A stretch of 64,000 nucleotides of DNA from Areca catechu (taxonomy: Eukaryota > Streptophyta > Magnoliopsida > Arecales > Arecaceae). Below are positions 48,001 through 61,014 of the stretch, piece by piece (position 1 is the first letter of the stretch; the number at the start of each line of letters is the position of its first letter). Below the pieces are notes generated by a model. It was not told the DNA's origin and searched no databases. It saw nothing but the letters and a program-made list of their open reading frames with translations. The stretch spans positions 168,756,182 through 168,820,181 of the forward strand of contig CM038052.1 of assembly GCA_021397845.1 (NCBI GenBank), given 5' to 3'. A program made the position numbers and the translations under genes.

Positions 48001-48252
48001 CACACCTATAAATATGCACCAAACACATACATAATGAAAGGGCTCTCCAAAAAATTGTGAGTGCACGCACACACGCACTGATGCATGCAAATACAAAGAA
48101 AGGGTTCTTGAAAATTGCAAATGCAGCAACCTATAGAACAATATCCACATGAGCCTACCTTCTTTCCAGGACTTGGTGGAGCTAGTGCAAGTTGTCCTGC
48201 CAATGCCATGTCTCCTTCAAGTTCATCCTCCACAAAGTGATTGTTGGCATGC
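42069..48252 (-). pseudogene. ZUFSP/ZUP1-like C78 peptidase gene, copy 2 (damaged)
   Basis: This is the second copy of the gene at 2057-8241. Its exons are 48252-48159, 46246-45368, 45215-45101 and 42179-42069. The GWGCGWRN, HDGHSR and LLILDP boxes, the splice sites, the frameshift stop (46147-46145) and the in-frame TAA (45549-45547) are the same as in copy 1. Identical lesions in both copies mean they arose before the duplication or were spread by conversion, and they are unlikely to be independent sequencing errors. The start exon is again not recognised. Confidence 0.85.
47302..47984. mobile_element. Foldback/MITE-like element, copy 2
   Basis: This is the same palindromic element as at 7291-7973, at the same place in the intron of the second gene copy. 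It was present before the duplication. Confidence 0.75.
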
Positions 48253-51200
48253 CTGTATGTGTTCCATGATGAAACAAGCATCAACTACAACATCATGGAA
48301 ACTTTAGTTATATAGTCAAATATACATATACTGGGAATGCATCAACAAACATTAAACAATAGTAGTTTGCAAAATGCTAAACTCTTGGAAAGGACAACTC
48401 GTACCATTCCAATTCAGAGAAGGGAACAGTCATATGACAAAAGGGGCAAGAAGAAAACATTCTTGTCGTTGAATTCTTATATCATAGCAATCAAAGAACT
48501 TCCACCTGATAACCCAAAGAGAAGCTAATATTTAATTCAAATTTCCAAATATTATTTAAGTTAGAAAAAAAATCAATGCTATTTTCCAAACATAAATTAA
48601 CAAACTCAGTTGATGACCCATGGTGGTTTTGGATTTTTAAATATTGCAATAATATCATTGGTTTAGAGAAATAAAGAAATCTTTAATTTTACATAACGTA
48701 TGCACTGAAGAACATTTCGTCCACACATGAAATATGAGCATAATATTACTAATCTACTACATCCAACAAAAGAAACAAGATTTTTTCATATGCATAACAC
48801 CCCTATAAGACCATGCACAAATATTTAATTAAATGAAAATATTTTTTTCTTTTTTTCCATAGAAAAGAGTTAGTTGAGCCCAACCCAATTTCATTGAGAA
48901 AATGAAAGAACAAAGATATAAGATCCTCTAGAGGAGGAAGGGGGAAGGAAGAGACAATGGATAGAACAAAAGGGGTGGAGGCTATCACATGAAGATTATA
49001 AGTTAGTTTTTTATTTTTGAGTAGCTTGAATACTAGAGAAATACTTTTATACTTGTGGAGGGACTTCCTTTGATCTAGCTTGCAGCAAGGAACCTGATGT
49101 ACATATGATAAGAAGAATGGAGACTTGCTGAAGTAGTGGTGTTGCATTATACAACAGGTCTAGTTTATTTCAACTATTAAATGAGTTGTGGTACTTCATG
49201 AAGTCCTTTATTCCGTATGGTAAGAAATTGTTAAATCTCTTTCACAATTTATTCCAAGAGAAATTGTGGAGAACATAAATGATAATGCAAAGAATAAGGC
49301 TGAAAGAGTGAAAAGAGAAAAAAAGAGTGAAGAAAAAAAGAAAAGGCACCACAAGGTTAGAAAGTGAGCTTCTAATAAAAACTAGGAGAATTTTAAAAAA
49401 CATCAAGGTATGCAATGATATATGGTCATATAGTATCCCCAATTGATGGATTTCCTATGACAGGGGGAACATATAACAAGCTTATGCGGGAAGGTCTATA
49501 GAAAATTAAAAAATGACAAAGATGTAGTAAATTTGCACACAAGGATTGAAGACCGCCAAACATTGCCCGCTCGTACAAATATCATTCAACCAAGGATAGC
49601 CTAGGAGAGACCTCGAGGACAAAATCTTTACAACAAATTAACATGAACCAATTAGCATGATGTTCTTTAAAAAATATTTCCAACACTAGCATGAGGCCCC
49701 ATGGTAAGTACGAAAGGAGTGCAGGAATGCAAGGAGTGAGGAAAAAGAAAAAATGAAATAGATACATGTCCATGCGATTGATTGGAAGCACAATATGATC
49801 CATCCTTACCACCAGCTTATTTTTTTCCTTTAAAAAAGTATTCTGTGCATTGATCTGTTCATCATGCATCTAAATTGAGCAACAACAAGTGTTACTTTTC
49901 CATTAAAATCTCCTGATTGGTGCTTTCTTATCCAATAAAAAGTTCTTGCTTATTTTCTTCTATCTCTATGAAAGGTTGTGCCGAATGAGCACATATTTTT
50001 TGATGCATAATTCTATCATATTCTCACGAAATGAATCGATGGGGGTTTCAAAACCAAAAGGAAAAAGAAAAAGCACGAAAGAAAGGAAAAAAAGTAGCAC
50101 AATTCTATCAAACAAATTTCGTCCGACACCAAGATGGACACATGAATTTTGCTCCAATGGGAAAAATCACCTAGCCATAAATCCGATAAATCAATTGCTA
50201 GTTACAACATAGAACTAAAAAACTTATTTTCCTTCTTCATCTCAACCCCAAAACCACAAGAATTAACAACGAACTTCATTCCTGAACATTTTTGTTTTAA
50301 AAAAAAGAGAAGGGAAATCAAACTACTCTTCTTCAACATCAAGACTGCCAACTTCAAAATAAAGGAAAGGAAAGTGCTTATAAATCAAAAACAATATTTA
50401 AATGTAATCTACTCATAGCATTGGGTGTCACCAGTATGCATACCTGATTGCAGGGAAAACAAAAAAGATTCGAATGCCGGCAAGGAGGGCGTCGTTTGAA
50501 AAAAGACACGTTAGCTTTTGATCTCAACTTATTCCTGGACTTCTAGGCCCGTCCGTGCCCAAATCTTGCCCCCAAGTTTGGGCATTGGGATTGGTCAATC
50601 GTGTAGCAGTAACATCCTCGACACGAAGTTTATCCAATGGGCCTACATATCCAATTTGGACAAGGAATTGGATCTCTGACCTAATGTCGACTAAACTTGT
50701 TCGCTTGGCAAAGGGTTGGCCCCAAAACCTAAATTTACATCATTTTTTTCTCAATTTGTTGAAAAGTTTGGATTTGCTTTAAAATTTCTTGTGAAATTTC
50801 TCTTGACTTTAACCTACTCAAAGGATGGTCGGCTTATCGTGTCTTCTATGAGACTACGTCCCAATTCAACACTAATTGTAGGACTCGAATTAGAAAATAT
50901 GGTTCCTAAATATAGTAGGTCCTGTCTTTTTTGGCAGAATGTAGTAGGTCCTGTTTGATTGTTGTTTATATTAGAGGTTTGAAGTCTCATATGAAACAAA
51001 TTGTGCCATAAAAAGAAAAAAAATGCAAATGTGTTATTAAATTCCATGGGATGAGGGTATTCCATTTTTTCGATGAAATAGAATGGCGGTCATCTCATCT
51101 AGTCCCAAGGAGATGTTCCAAGATATACTGATGAAAACAATAATGACATAGTATCCCATTTCAATGGATATTTCATTCCCGGAATATGCAGCATGCAATG

Positions 51201-52182
51201 CTATGGAAGCATATGGGTCTTAGAAGATAATTACCATCGACTTCATTAGTCTGTAAAGAGAGCTTGACTGAAAATTCATCATATGCTATGGAAGCATATG
51301 GGTCTGCAGGGGCTGTGTATGACCTTAGTTTAAATGGCAACATACATACTGAGAAAATTCATCATATATATTTTTGTTTTTGAGAGAAAAGTTTGGTCCA
51401 AAGAAATAGAGTAAATAGTATAGATCCACATGTATCCAAGTCTATTGTTAGATAAGGTTACCTGTTGAACATCATCGCTATTTCTTTTAAGCAGCTACAT
51501 CTTTTAATTCTTTGGTTCCCATATAAACCGTAATTTCAACGAAACCTTGGCAAGTTCATCAGCCCTTGCGCAATTAGAGTGTTTTCTTGTGATCTAATAA
51601 AAGTTAATAAAATCTATCAAATGAGAAGAATGAAATTTAATTTTGAGTAAAATTTTCAAATCCATATCCTTTGTCCTATCGATCTATATTTTTCTCTCTT
51701 TCTCTCCTCCTAAAAACCAAGACTTCCTAAAGTCTAAAGTCCTTTTTTTTAGGGGACTAAAATCACAAAACATTAAGATTTAGAATCATCGAAAAAATAG
51801 CTTCATGATCTTGAAACTTTTAAAGTGTGATGCTGAATACACATAGGTATAGGCCAAGGATAATGCTTGCATGAACCATGTTTGATATGTCAGCCTAACT
51901 TGCAATTGAGTTTGTGTTTAGTACTTCATATAGGCATGCAGCTTCAGCTTAATCTATTGCATATAAAGTGTGCCAATATGCAGACATAGCCTTGATCACA
52001 AATCCATTTCTAATAAATCTGATTTGACTGGAGGAGACGTAGCTTATCCAGTACAATCTAAACCTTCAATAAGGATTTTTTGAGATGATTTTGTACATAA
52101 TTTTTTTGAGAAAAAAATTCTGTGTGAAATTTAATAGATCTGTACTCTAAAAGATTAGAAACCTCTTTCAATTTGCAAACGA
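48253..52182. other. Upstream region of the peptidase gene, copy 2, no clear gene
   Basis: This corresponds to 8242-12179. It holds nearly all of the differences between the copies, including one-base indels near 48841, 49205, 50299, 50487, 50543 and 50711 and several substitutions after 50850. No gene is recognised. Confidence 0.5.
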
Positions 52183-54085
52183 GAGCAAGAACTGTTGGAA
52201 ACAATCCTTTGACATTTTATCTCCAGAGGAGATGTGTGATCAAGTATTTCAAATGTCATCTTAAAGATTATGTCATATTTTTACTAAGATTAGTTGGTCA
52301 TTGTAAGGTTATATATCTCCTCAACTTGGATCTCTCTACAAAATCATTCAGTCTTATTTTCTTTTTCTTTTCTTTTTTTTTTGCCATTTCTTTCTTTCTC
52401 TCTTTATTTTCAGAACTAGGATTGATGGAAGCTGTATTGAATACCAGAGAGAAGGCGAGTGCACTGAAGTTTCCTATATCAACACAAGAAGCTTTACCAA
52501 CTTGGACCATCAGCAGCCTCTGGTTAATCAACCATTTTAGGGCTTCTGCTACTCTAAAATTTAAAAAGAAATATTATTTAGCGAGAATCTTGATCAAGAA
52601 AACTTCAACAAAACTCCATAACAACAGCTATAATGGGAGGTAAGTAACTGGAAAGAACTAGTAAATAGCTCCAGTAGCAAAAAATGCCATGGTACATGAA
52701 TCCCAGTTCTCCACCCACGCAATATTTGCATCCTTTCCCTGTTTCACTTTCTTGCATGTTCAGAAGAGTATTTTTTGCATGGCTTCTCTTGTTTGCATGG
52801 CACAAAATTGAGAGGGTTTTACTGAACAATTGATGGAATGGAACTTAGCTTCGATGTGGTTCTTGGGAAACAAACCTTTCTTTCTTCCATATCTTAAGAG
52901 TAGGTGACATTTTAACCTTTCAGCAACTTGGAGGAGGGATAATACCTGACGTGTGGACTACTGGCCTCCTCGGTAATAAGAAGATACTTTTCGAAAGTGT
53001 CATTCCACTAAAAGTTTTCGAAGATTTTGGGCCAGCGATGGCAAGAATAAACATCAGATTAAGGAGGGAAGAGTGTTTATACTTTGAGTATTAAAGCTCA
53101 GGTATATGGCAAATGGAGCTCTCTTTAGTCTAGGAAACTATAACGACTCATTTGGTTCGTAGAAAGAATTTTTTCTTATTACAATATTTTTTCTAAGAGG
53201 CTATCGTCTAGATATATTATACCTAAAAATATGATTTTTGTATATTTGATGGATCATAAAACAATGATTTATATATAAAATGGTTTATATTTGATTGAGT
53301 ATCTATTTGTCTAAAAACAAATTATATAAAATACATGTTATGCTTTTAATAAAGAGAAAAACCTTATCCTATTTTATCTAAAAGTATAAGTGCACTTTTC
53401 AAAAATAATTATTCTAATTTGCAGTCGATGAGAATGTGATTTTCTCAAATCCCATATAAGTTTTTCTATCCCACAAAATATGAAAATCTTATTCTTATAG
53501 GGAAACTACTTTCCTGTCTCCTTTAAAAACTCTGATCAAATACAAGACATTTCTCCATTTTTCCATTATACCATACTTTCTTCTTTCCTTTCCCCCACAA
53601 ACCAAAGAGTCCTAAGTGACCTGCACAAGTTCCATTAATGCTTATGATCCCAAAACGGAGCAACTAAGACGAGTATAAATACCTGCAGAATGTTAATTCT
53701 TAATCATCATCCAAAAAAACCTGGCTTACTTCTTGAGTGAGAGAAAGTCATGGTAGACAAGGTTGAAACCATCGAATTCTTCCACTGAGCCATTCTTTGT
53801 CCACTTAGTTCAAGCATGACCAAGTATCTTTTTTTTCTTTTTCTTTATGCAAAAAGGTAGCAGACCAACCTAGCTTGGTTTTTTTCTGAGAACATGCATC
53901 TACCCCATTTCAATATTTTCACAAAACGCACCGAGTCCAATCCAGTAGCAAACAATGGGAAATGAGAGGTTGATAAAAGCTGGCACCGGATAAGCCTTAC
54001 CTTGTCAATTTACTTTTTTTTTTTTTTTTTTTTTGGGTAAACAAAAGGGATAAGGAAGGTTAGATCCCGTATAGCTATTCTTGCA
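52183..54085. other. Intergenic, no gene seen; absent from copy 1
   Basis: AT-rich, with poly-T runs near 52367-52382 and 54012-54034. It forms the left part of the 5,157 bp that copy 1 lacks. The short open frames overlap on both strands and show no motif. Confidence 0.6.
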
Positions 54086-54626
54086 TGTCCCCATCTGGTG
54101 GTGCCTCAACATCCACACGACCCACGGAACAAAAAGAAAATGCACACATGGGGCCAGCAGAAAGAAACCCGGAAGGAGACAAAATCTGCATAGATCTTAA
54201 TGCGATCGACGGTCACAAGCAGCATTGCAATCAAACTACGATTGGAAAGTTACATGACTCCGATTTGGATTCTGTTTGGACCGTTGGACTCCTGGTGAGA
54301 TACTCTACGCAGTGGAGGTTACAAATTCATGGACAGAGACACAGACAGAGGGAGGAGGATGAAAAAATGGTGAGAGGTCTCCTATAGAGGGTTGATTGAG
54401 AGCTTGAGAGAAGGATTCGGGGTTTCTTATTGAGAGATATTTATACGGGGTTGAGAGAGAGTTCAATCTGTAAGTTTATTTTTTATAGTGAAACCTTTTG
54501 CATGCCCGAAAAAATTATATTTGTTATCTTTTCTTCTTTCTCTTGTGGTATCGACATCGACAATCGACGATCCTGTTTTGCTTTCGCAATAACCGGTATC
54601 AGAGCTAGTTGATACCGATTCCAACA
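54086..54626 (+). repeat. 5' LTR of the Copia-type element
   Basis: It is 541 bp long, beginning TGTCCCCATC and ending ...TTCCAACA. It aligns with 56188-56723 at roughly 90% by eye. The exact left end is uncertain by a few bases. Confidence 0.85.
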
Positions 54627-54628
54627 AC

Positions 54629-54640
54629 TGGTATCAGAGC
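54629..54640 (+). other. Primer binding site (initiator tRNA-Met type)
   Basis: TGGTATCAGAGC lies two bases after the 5' LTR. It is the classic plant Copia primer site complementary to the 3' end of initiator methionine tRNA. Confidence 0.92.
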
Positions 54641-54673
54641 CCAGGTTGTCCGTGGTTGATCGAGATTGAAGAA

Positions 54674-56098
54674 GATGGAGAAGACAAGTGCAATTAAAAT
54701 GAAAATCAGCAGGTTCGATGGGAAGAGCAACTTCTCCCTCTGGCAAGCGAGGGTGAATGACGTGCTTATCCAGCAAGGCTGATCGACGCTATCATATACG
54801 AGGAGAGACCAGACACCGTAGAGCAGAATACCTGGAAATAGTTTCAGATGCAGGCGGTAAGCACAATCCGCTTGTACCTGGTGGATGATGTGGTGATCCA
54901 TGTACTGAACGAGTCTTCCTCGATAGTGTTGTGGAAGAAGCTGGAAGAGCTGTATATGGCGAAGTCCCTCACCAACACCTTGTTCCTTTGGAAGCAGTTC
55001 TATCAATTACGGATGGCCGAGGGACAGAGTGTGCAGGAGCACCTAAGCAATTTCCAGAAGATCCTCACTGATCTCCTCAGTGTTGGTGAAAAAGTTGAGG
55101 AGAAAACCCGAGCACTTGTATTGCTATCATCCCAACCGCAGTCCTTCGAGTCCTTGGTGACTGCTCTTCTAATGGGAAAGAGCACCATCAAGATGGAGGA
55201 GGTGACATTGGCGCTACTTCAGAACGAGGTTCTCAAGAGGGAGAACCAGGCTTCGAGTTCAGGTGGGAACTCAGTGTTGACAGTTTCTGGAGATGTAGGC
55301 GACCGAAGGTGGAGTGACAAAGGATCGCGAGAAGGATGGTCCAAGTCAAAGGATGCCAGCAAGATCAAGTGTTTCCGGTGCGATGAGTTGGGGCATCATA
55401 TCAGAGATTGCCCGCAGCTCAGAGATCGGATGAGGGCTGCTACGGCGGTGGCCGATAGCGATGATGACGGATACATCAGCAATGTACTCTTGGTATCTGA
55501 CGAAGTATCCCCTTCTTCCCAGTGGGTTTTGGATTCTGCCTGTCCATACCATGTTTGTTGCAGGGAGGAGTTGTTTGACTCTCTAGACAGTAGAGAGGGT
55601 TCTATCCACATAGTAGATGGATCGAGCTGTGCGATCGTGGGCGTCGGGACAGTCAGCTTGAAGACATATGATGGGACGGTGAAGAAACTGGGTGAGGTCC
55701 AATGTGTACCCAGTTTTAGCAAGAATCTAATTTTTCTCAGCAAATTGGACTCAAGCGGCTATAGGTGGAGAGCCGGTGATGGAGTCCTAAAGGTCTTGCA
55801 TGGTAATAGGATTGTTCTGCAAGGGAAGAAGCGTATGGGTCACTACCACTTGACAGGAAGTCCAATGCGAGATAGAGTCCCTGGTGCAGACAGGAGTCCA
55901 GTGCAAGGTGGAGCTTTGACAGCAGGTGGATCTGGCACGGGACACGAGACTCGGGAGGACGATAGACAACGTCGCAAGGTGAAGTTCCTATTGCCGCATG
56001 AGACTTTTCCGAACAGGTCTCAGGTCGAGTTGAGCACAGCACATGATGGAGATGGGATCGAACAGCCTGGCTCGACTCCTATGTTTGCCCATCCATGA
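54674..56098 (+). pseudogene. Copia Gag with zinc knuckle and protease region (frameshifted)
   Basis: The start is at ATG 54674 (MEKTSAIKMKISRFDGKSNF). The first frame ends after 35 codons at a TGA, where one base appears lost. The next frame continues (LIDAIIYEERPDTVEQ), meets a TAG near 54840, and then is open to 56098 (416 codons from 54848). That frame has the UBN2-type Gag domain (LWKKLEELYMAKSLTNTLFL), the zinc knuckle CFRCDELGHHIRDC, the protease box WVLDSACPYHVC and the VPSFSKNLIFLSKLDSSGY block. It ends just after a gag-pre-integrase-like HYHL. The tail is low-complexity filler, consistent with deletion of pol. Confidence 0.88.
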
Positions 56099-56187
56099 TC
56101 AGGCGATTGTCCCAGGGCATGGGGACATTAGAATCCTTAGAAGCTCTCAAGTCAGGTGAAGGCGATGCGTTGAGTCGAGGTGGAGGT

Positions 56188-56723
56188 TGTTGGACCAGCG
56201 GCGCCTCAATGCCCACGCGACCCATGGAAAAAAAAAACACACACGTGGGGCCAGCAAAAGGAAACCCAGAAGGGGACAAAATCTACATGGATCTTAATGC
56301 GATCGACGGCCACGAGCAGCGTTGCAATCAAACTGCGATTGGGAGAGCTACAGGACTTCGATTTAGATTCTGTTTGGACCGTTGGACTTATGGTGAGATA
56401 CTTTACGCAGTAGAAGCTACAAATTCGTGGACAGAGACATAGACGGAGGGAGAAGGATGAAAAAGTAGTGAGAGATCTTCTGTAGAGAGCTGATTGAGAG
56501 CTTGAGAGAAGGATTCGGGGTTTCTCGTTGAGAGATATTTGTACGGGGTTGAGAGAGAGTTCAATCTGTAAGTTTATTTTTTATAGTGAAACCTTTTGCT
56601 TACCCAAAAAATTGTATTTGTTATCTTTTCGTCTTTCTCTTGTGGTACCGACATCGACAATCGACAATCCTGTTTCGCTTCCGCAATAACTAGTATCAGA
56701 GCGAGTTGATACCGATCCTAACA
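56188..56723 (+). repeat. 3' LTR of the Copia-type element
   Basis: It is 536 bp long, TGTTGGACCAGC to ...CCTAACA, preceded by the purine-rich GTCGAGGTGGAGGT. This tract is the expected plus-strand primer. Confidence 0.87.
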
Positions 56724-57339
56724 CTATCATACCAGGTAATGTTTGATTTAAAATACTTAGATTTTTATCATTTCTTTTTATTAAAAGATGAGTATGTCAA
56801 CTTGACATCACTAAGATACTTTGCCAATTTACTTTCACTGTTTACATATGTGCAGCTTCAAACCAACATAGGCATACGAGGAACGCTAATCTTGTGGCAG
56901 AGATGGCATATAGTAGCATGATCACTTAGCCTTGGCCATATTTGTGACACCTAATTCTGGCCGCTAGCCTGGCCTTGTTGGCTACTGCCATTAAGTTATT
57001 GACTCTCATCAATCCCTCTGAGATCCCTTCCCACACTGCAATGATAACTTTTGATGATGGAATGGAAGTGTCCACATCTGAAATCCTCCAAGGCATTCTG
57101 GAGGGCCTCAAAGGAATCGCAGATATGACAATGATGCAGTTATTGTCTTTACCTATCCATGGGACCTAGCAAGCAGCCAATACCCCATGCAAATCCATGT
57201 GCATATAAATACAAAAACTATATGAGATAACGATGCAGGAACCCTGGTTTATGTCTCCCCACTTTCCCTTGGTATACGGTCAAGTTAAAATGACCACATA
57301 AGTAATATTTGTTCAAATTTACTCATGGAAATTAAATAA

Positions 57340-57416
57340 CAGGGTCCTATTCCAGTCCTTTAGAGTTGTTTGCTGTATATATATTCCATGCAAATCCCTG
57401 CAAGTGGTCGAAGCCA
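57340..57416. repeat. 77-bp segment shared with 12192-12268
   Basis: This is the counterpart of the segment that follows the breakpoint in copy 1. After it, the two loci diverge again. Confidence 0.85.
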
Positions 57417-57795
57417 TGAAATTATCCTAATCTAGTGTAGTTTGATTAGCCTATCTTAAGCTACACTTAACTAAATTTTAGGCTAAGGAAAACAATAGAA
57501 AAAGCTAGATTTGTATTAATTTTAGAGACTCTGACCCATTGATCATTTTCTCCTTGATATACTTAAATCAATGTTGGTTTGCTTAAAAAGATGATCTTTT
57601 TGAGAAAATGCTTATAATGATTTGAAACAGTGAGAGACTGACCCTTTATATATTAGTCATGATCTTGAGATGACTTAAGTTTACCCTCCCATCATCTCAA
57701 CCCACCAGCCATTGGCCTGGTCTGGTGAATATGTAAGCAATTCATTCGTAAGTGATTTTTTGCCAGGGATGTAAAGATGGGATACCTTGCTTTAA

Positions 57796-57832
57796 ATAAT
57801 AATAATAATAACAATAATTATAATAATAAAGA
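57796..57832. repeat. (AAT)n microsatellite
   Basis: An imperfect AAT/ATA run of about 37 bp. Confidence 0.85.
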
Positions 57833-59668
57833 GGGAGCAGTCCTAGCAGTAGTGATGTCCACATCAAATAAAATCTTGATTGCCTGTATAAATTAAATTT
57901 ACTGTAATGAAGAGGTTGGTTGGTTCCCAACTCAACACGGCAGAACTTCTATTGGAATTAATTAGTTTTGGACACATCCCTTCTGACCAGGACTCATTTA
58001 TTGGTTTCTAGATCCATCTTGGGTTCCCACTGCACCTCCAGCCAAACTTGGCTGTGCAAGGTAACAAGTAAAAGAGAGAAAGGTTGATCATATGAACCAA
58101 GAGGGAGAAAAAGAGTGCTCTTCACATCATGTAATCCTTCGCAAGGATAACCTTATTTTTCCCCCATACTTCAATTTTCATATAAATTTAGATATGCATA
58201 AAAAAATTCAGAATATTTCTCTTCTATTAAGTGATCTACTGATCCTTTTCAAATAAAACAATGACTAAAGATGATGATATTTTTTTTATTACTCAAATTT
58301 AGAGATCAAGTTTGTTCATAGGGGGAGAATAAAATCCAATCATGTATATTTATCCCACCTACAAACATGTCAATGTTTGACAGGAATTAAAATGTTCTTG
58401 TAATTGTGGAATGGATAAATATATTATACAAGGAAACTTAATCTGAGGCTCTTTGCCTTCCATTCCCAATCATTATATTAGCATCCAGAATCTCCTAGTA
58501 AGCCCTAAAGAATGGAAAAGTCCTCTACATTTATAAGTGGATAGCCTGCATTTATCCAGTGGATGTTACATTTAGGCTCAGTAGACTAGGTTGCGTAAGG
58601 ATTCTGAAACTCGAGTTTTATATGACATTATAGAACATATGTTTTCTTGTCAGCATTAGAATGAAAAGAAAAGGAACTGAAAATGAGATGCATGGAAGTT
58701 GTATAAAAAGTTACAGAAAACTTAAGAAATATTATAAATAAGTTGATATAAAAATGGTAAGAGGATTTAGAAAGCCAACTGGATAAAATTAAGATAAGGC
58801 TTGATGGTTATATATAGATAAATATAGTATATCAAGTAGGCTTTCAACCCATATTTTTTGAAGTAATTAATTAGCATGAATTTGAAGGAGCCTAGGTCTA
58901 AACTAAATGAGTCTTTTAAGTCAAGAATAACCCTGGAATTGGTGGATTTTGTAACCAAGCTTGGTCAAGTGGGAGAAAGTTGTGGCTAGATGTAAACTAG
59001 CTTCCATTGAAAAATGAAAGGTTTTGATTAAGACAAAGTACACGTTTAGCCTCAAAGAGCCCATTATTTTTCCAATTAATAAATCAGTGAAAGTGGTATG
59101 CATCCATGGATAAGTTAACACAAATGACAAGATATTAAAAAAAAAAGAAAGTATAAGTACATGGTAGATTTTCTTTTTCCCTTGACAAGTGGAGCTAACA
59201 TATTTATGTTGTAATATAAGTCCATCACCTCTATATACTAATAGGTAAGTATCCCTCACTAAAAAGATACGTAGGTTTGATTACATCCGGTAATTTACAA
59301 ACAATTGTCAACCATTGGATGGTTACACTCTTTATTTGCTTAACCTTTCACCAATATGAGATGTGTGAAATTGAAGTCGCTGGAATTGGGTGGTAAATTT
59401 TCCATAGTAAGAGAAAAAAATGTGCGGACTAGATTGTCTTTCCATTTGTAATCAACCATTATAAAAGAGTGAATGAGTCCTATTACTGCATAACCAATTA
59501 AAAATTGCTAGCTATCATATTGCAAGGTGTTGTTGCCAAATTATCTATCCCTAGAACATGGTCGACGCCAAGTGATCCCACTGGCTTCTTCGATGGGATG
59601 AGGCCCTACTCCTGGGTGCCTCTTCGATGAAGATCTATAAGAATGATCCTCCTTGATCAGTGGTTACC

Positions 59669-60413
59669 AATGGGAGACCCCTCGACTCTCAAGTCAATGG
59701 AAGGAGTTTGGGCAACGGCAGTGGAACTGAGAGCCTTGACGAGAAAGTGCCAAAATGAATATGTAAAGAGGGGTGTAAAGATATACCTCTCGAAGGTCCC
59801 TACTTATCAATTTTATAGAATTACTCGAGATAATTAAATGATGCTCGGGAGGTGGCTTCCTCTGACATAGATAATGGATTTCTGATAGGTGTCTAGATCT
59901 TATCTCCAGCATATTTTTATTAGAATCGGTCTATTAGGATAGCAGTATTTGCTGGTATTCTATCTGTCGCGATCTCTGCTGGGACAGTTGTAACTTTTTT
60001 ACCCCTACCTCTTATGCCAATGTTGGTCTACTCAGCCATAGGTACTCGTCCATGATTGCTTAACCACAAGTACTCATCTATAGTTGCTCGGCTACAGGTG
60101 CTTGTCTATGGTTACTCAACCATAGATGCTCATCCATGGTTTCTCAGCCACAGGTGCTCATCAATAGTTACTCGGCCACAAGTACTTATCTGTGGTTGCT
60201 TGTTCATGATTACTCGGCTATGGGTCTCGCCTATGATTACTCGGCCATAGCTGCTCGTACTCGGTCAAGTTACTTTACTAAAGTTACTCAGTCAAAGTTA
60301 CTCGGACAAAGTCACCATACTTGGTCAAAGTTACTCAATCGAGGTTTGCCTCCAGCTTAGTCATTGATCAAGTTAGTTCATCAAGGCCAAATAGTTGAGT
60401 CATTGTCACAACA
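59669..60413 (-). repeat. LTR (3' on the minus strand) of the non-coding element
   Basis: About 745 bp. It contains an internal array at 60030-60350 of short units such as ACTCGGCCACAAGTACTTAT and CTCATCCATGGTTGCTCGGC, which is shared with the other LTR in diverged form. Confidence 0.75.
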
Positions 60414-60662
60414 ATGGACCCCCCACTCTCAAGCCCAAAATGCTACCAATTTAGTGCTTCAACTTTTGTTATTTTTGAATTAAGAAAGTAATGTCATTTT
60501 TTCAGCCTTGAATTGACTATAGAAAGTCAGTTGTTGCTTGGAACTTAATTGGAAAGTTGGATGTTAAAAGGAACATGACTGTAGGAAGTCGGTTATTGCT
60601 TGGAACCTGACTATAGAAGATGGTTTTTGCTTGTTGATCAATTGTTAAGGCATCAAAAGGGA

Positions 60663-61005
60663 GTAAGACCCATACAAGAATGGAAGTAGGGCTCGAATAA
60701 GAATGAGAGTAAAACCCGAATAAGAATGAAAGTAAAACCTGAATAAGAATGAGAGTGAGACCTAAATAAGAATGAAAGTGAAACCCAAATAAGAATGTGA
60801 GTATAACTCGAAAAAACGAGAGAAAAAATCCAAATAAAAATGAGAGTAAAACCTGAATGAAAATGGAAGTATAACCGGAATAAGAATAGGAGTGAAACCC
60901 GAATGAAAATGAAAGTAAAACCCAAATAAAAATAGAAGTAAAATTCAAATAAAAATGAGAGTATAACCGAATAAGAATAGGAATATAACTTGAATAAGAT
61001 GTAGG
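60663..61005. repeat. ~24-bp minisatellite (GAATAAGAATGAGAGTAAAACC-like)
   Basis: About fourteen units of roughly 24 bp, reading GAATAAGAATGARAGTRAAACC with substitutions. The low-complexity open frames on the minus strand here (FLFGFHSYS-type) come from this array. Confidence 0.9.
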
Positions 61006-61014
61006 TGCTGAATG

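Larger units (their letters stand above)
40013..52182. repeat. Segmental duplication, copy 2 (12.2 kb)
   Basis: This is the second direct copy of 1-12179. On its left, the LTR that opens the block continues back to 39352, so this copy joins directly to element C. On its right, homology to copy 1 stops at 52182. Copy 2 then continues for 5,157 bp before the next stretch shared with copy 1 (57340-57416). Differences from copy 1 cluster in the last 3.4 kb. Confidence 0.97.
54086..56723 (+). mobile_element. Copia-type element with gag-protease only (TR-GAG-like)
   Basis: It is organised as 5' LTR, primer binding site, gag plus protease region, purine-rich tract and 3' LTR, in 2.64 kb. Reverse transcriptase, RNase H and integrase are absent. 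The structure matches the non-autonomous class described in plants as terminal-repeat retrotransposons with a GAG domain. The two LTRs differ at many positions, so insertion is not recent. I see no clear target-site duplication. It lies in the part of the locus missing from copy 1. Confidence 0.88.
56724..59668. other. Intergenic, no gene seen
   Basis: Mostly AT-rich. It contains an (AAT)n-like microsatellite at about 57796-57832 and the 77-bp segment shared with copy 1. An open frame at 56975-57169 on the plus strand has no recognised motif. The small minus-strand frames near 58770-59260 look random. Confidence 0.6.

Noticed and set aside
56926..57169. Frames on both strands of 61-64 codons
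   Set aside because: They overlap, have no motif, and neighbouring sequence gives no exon continuation.
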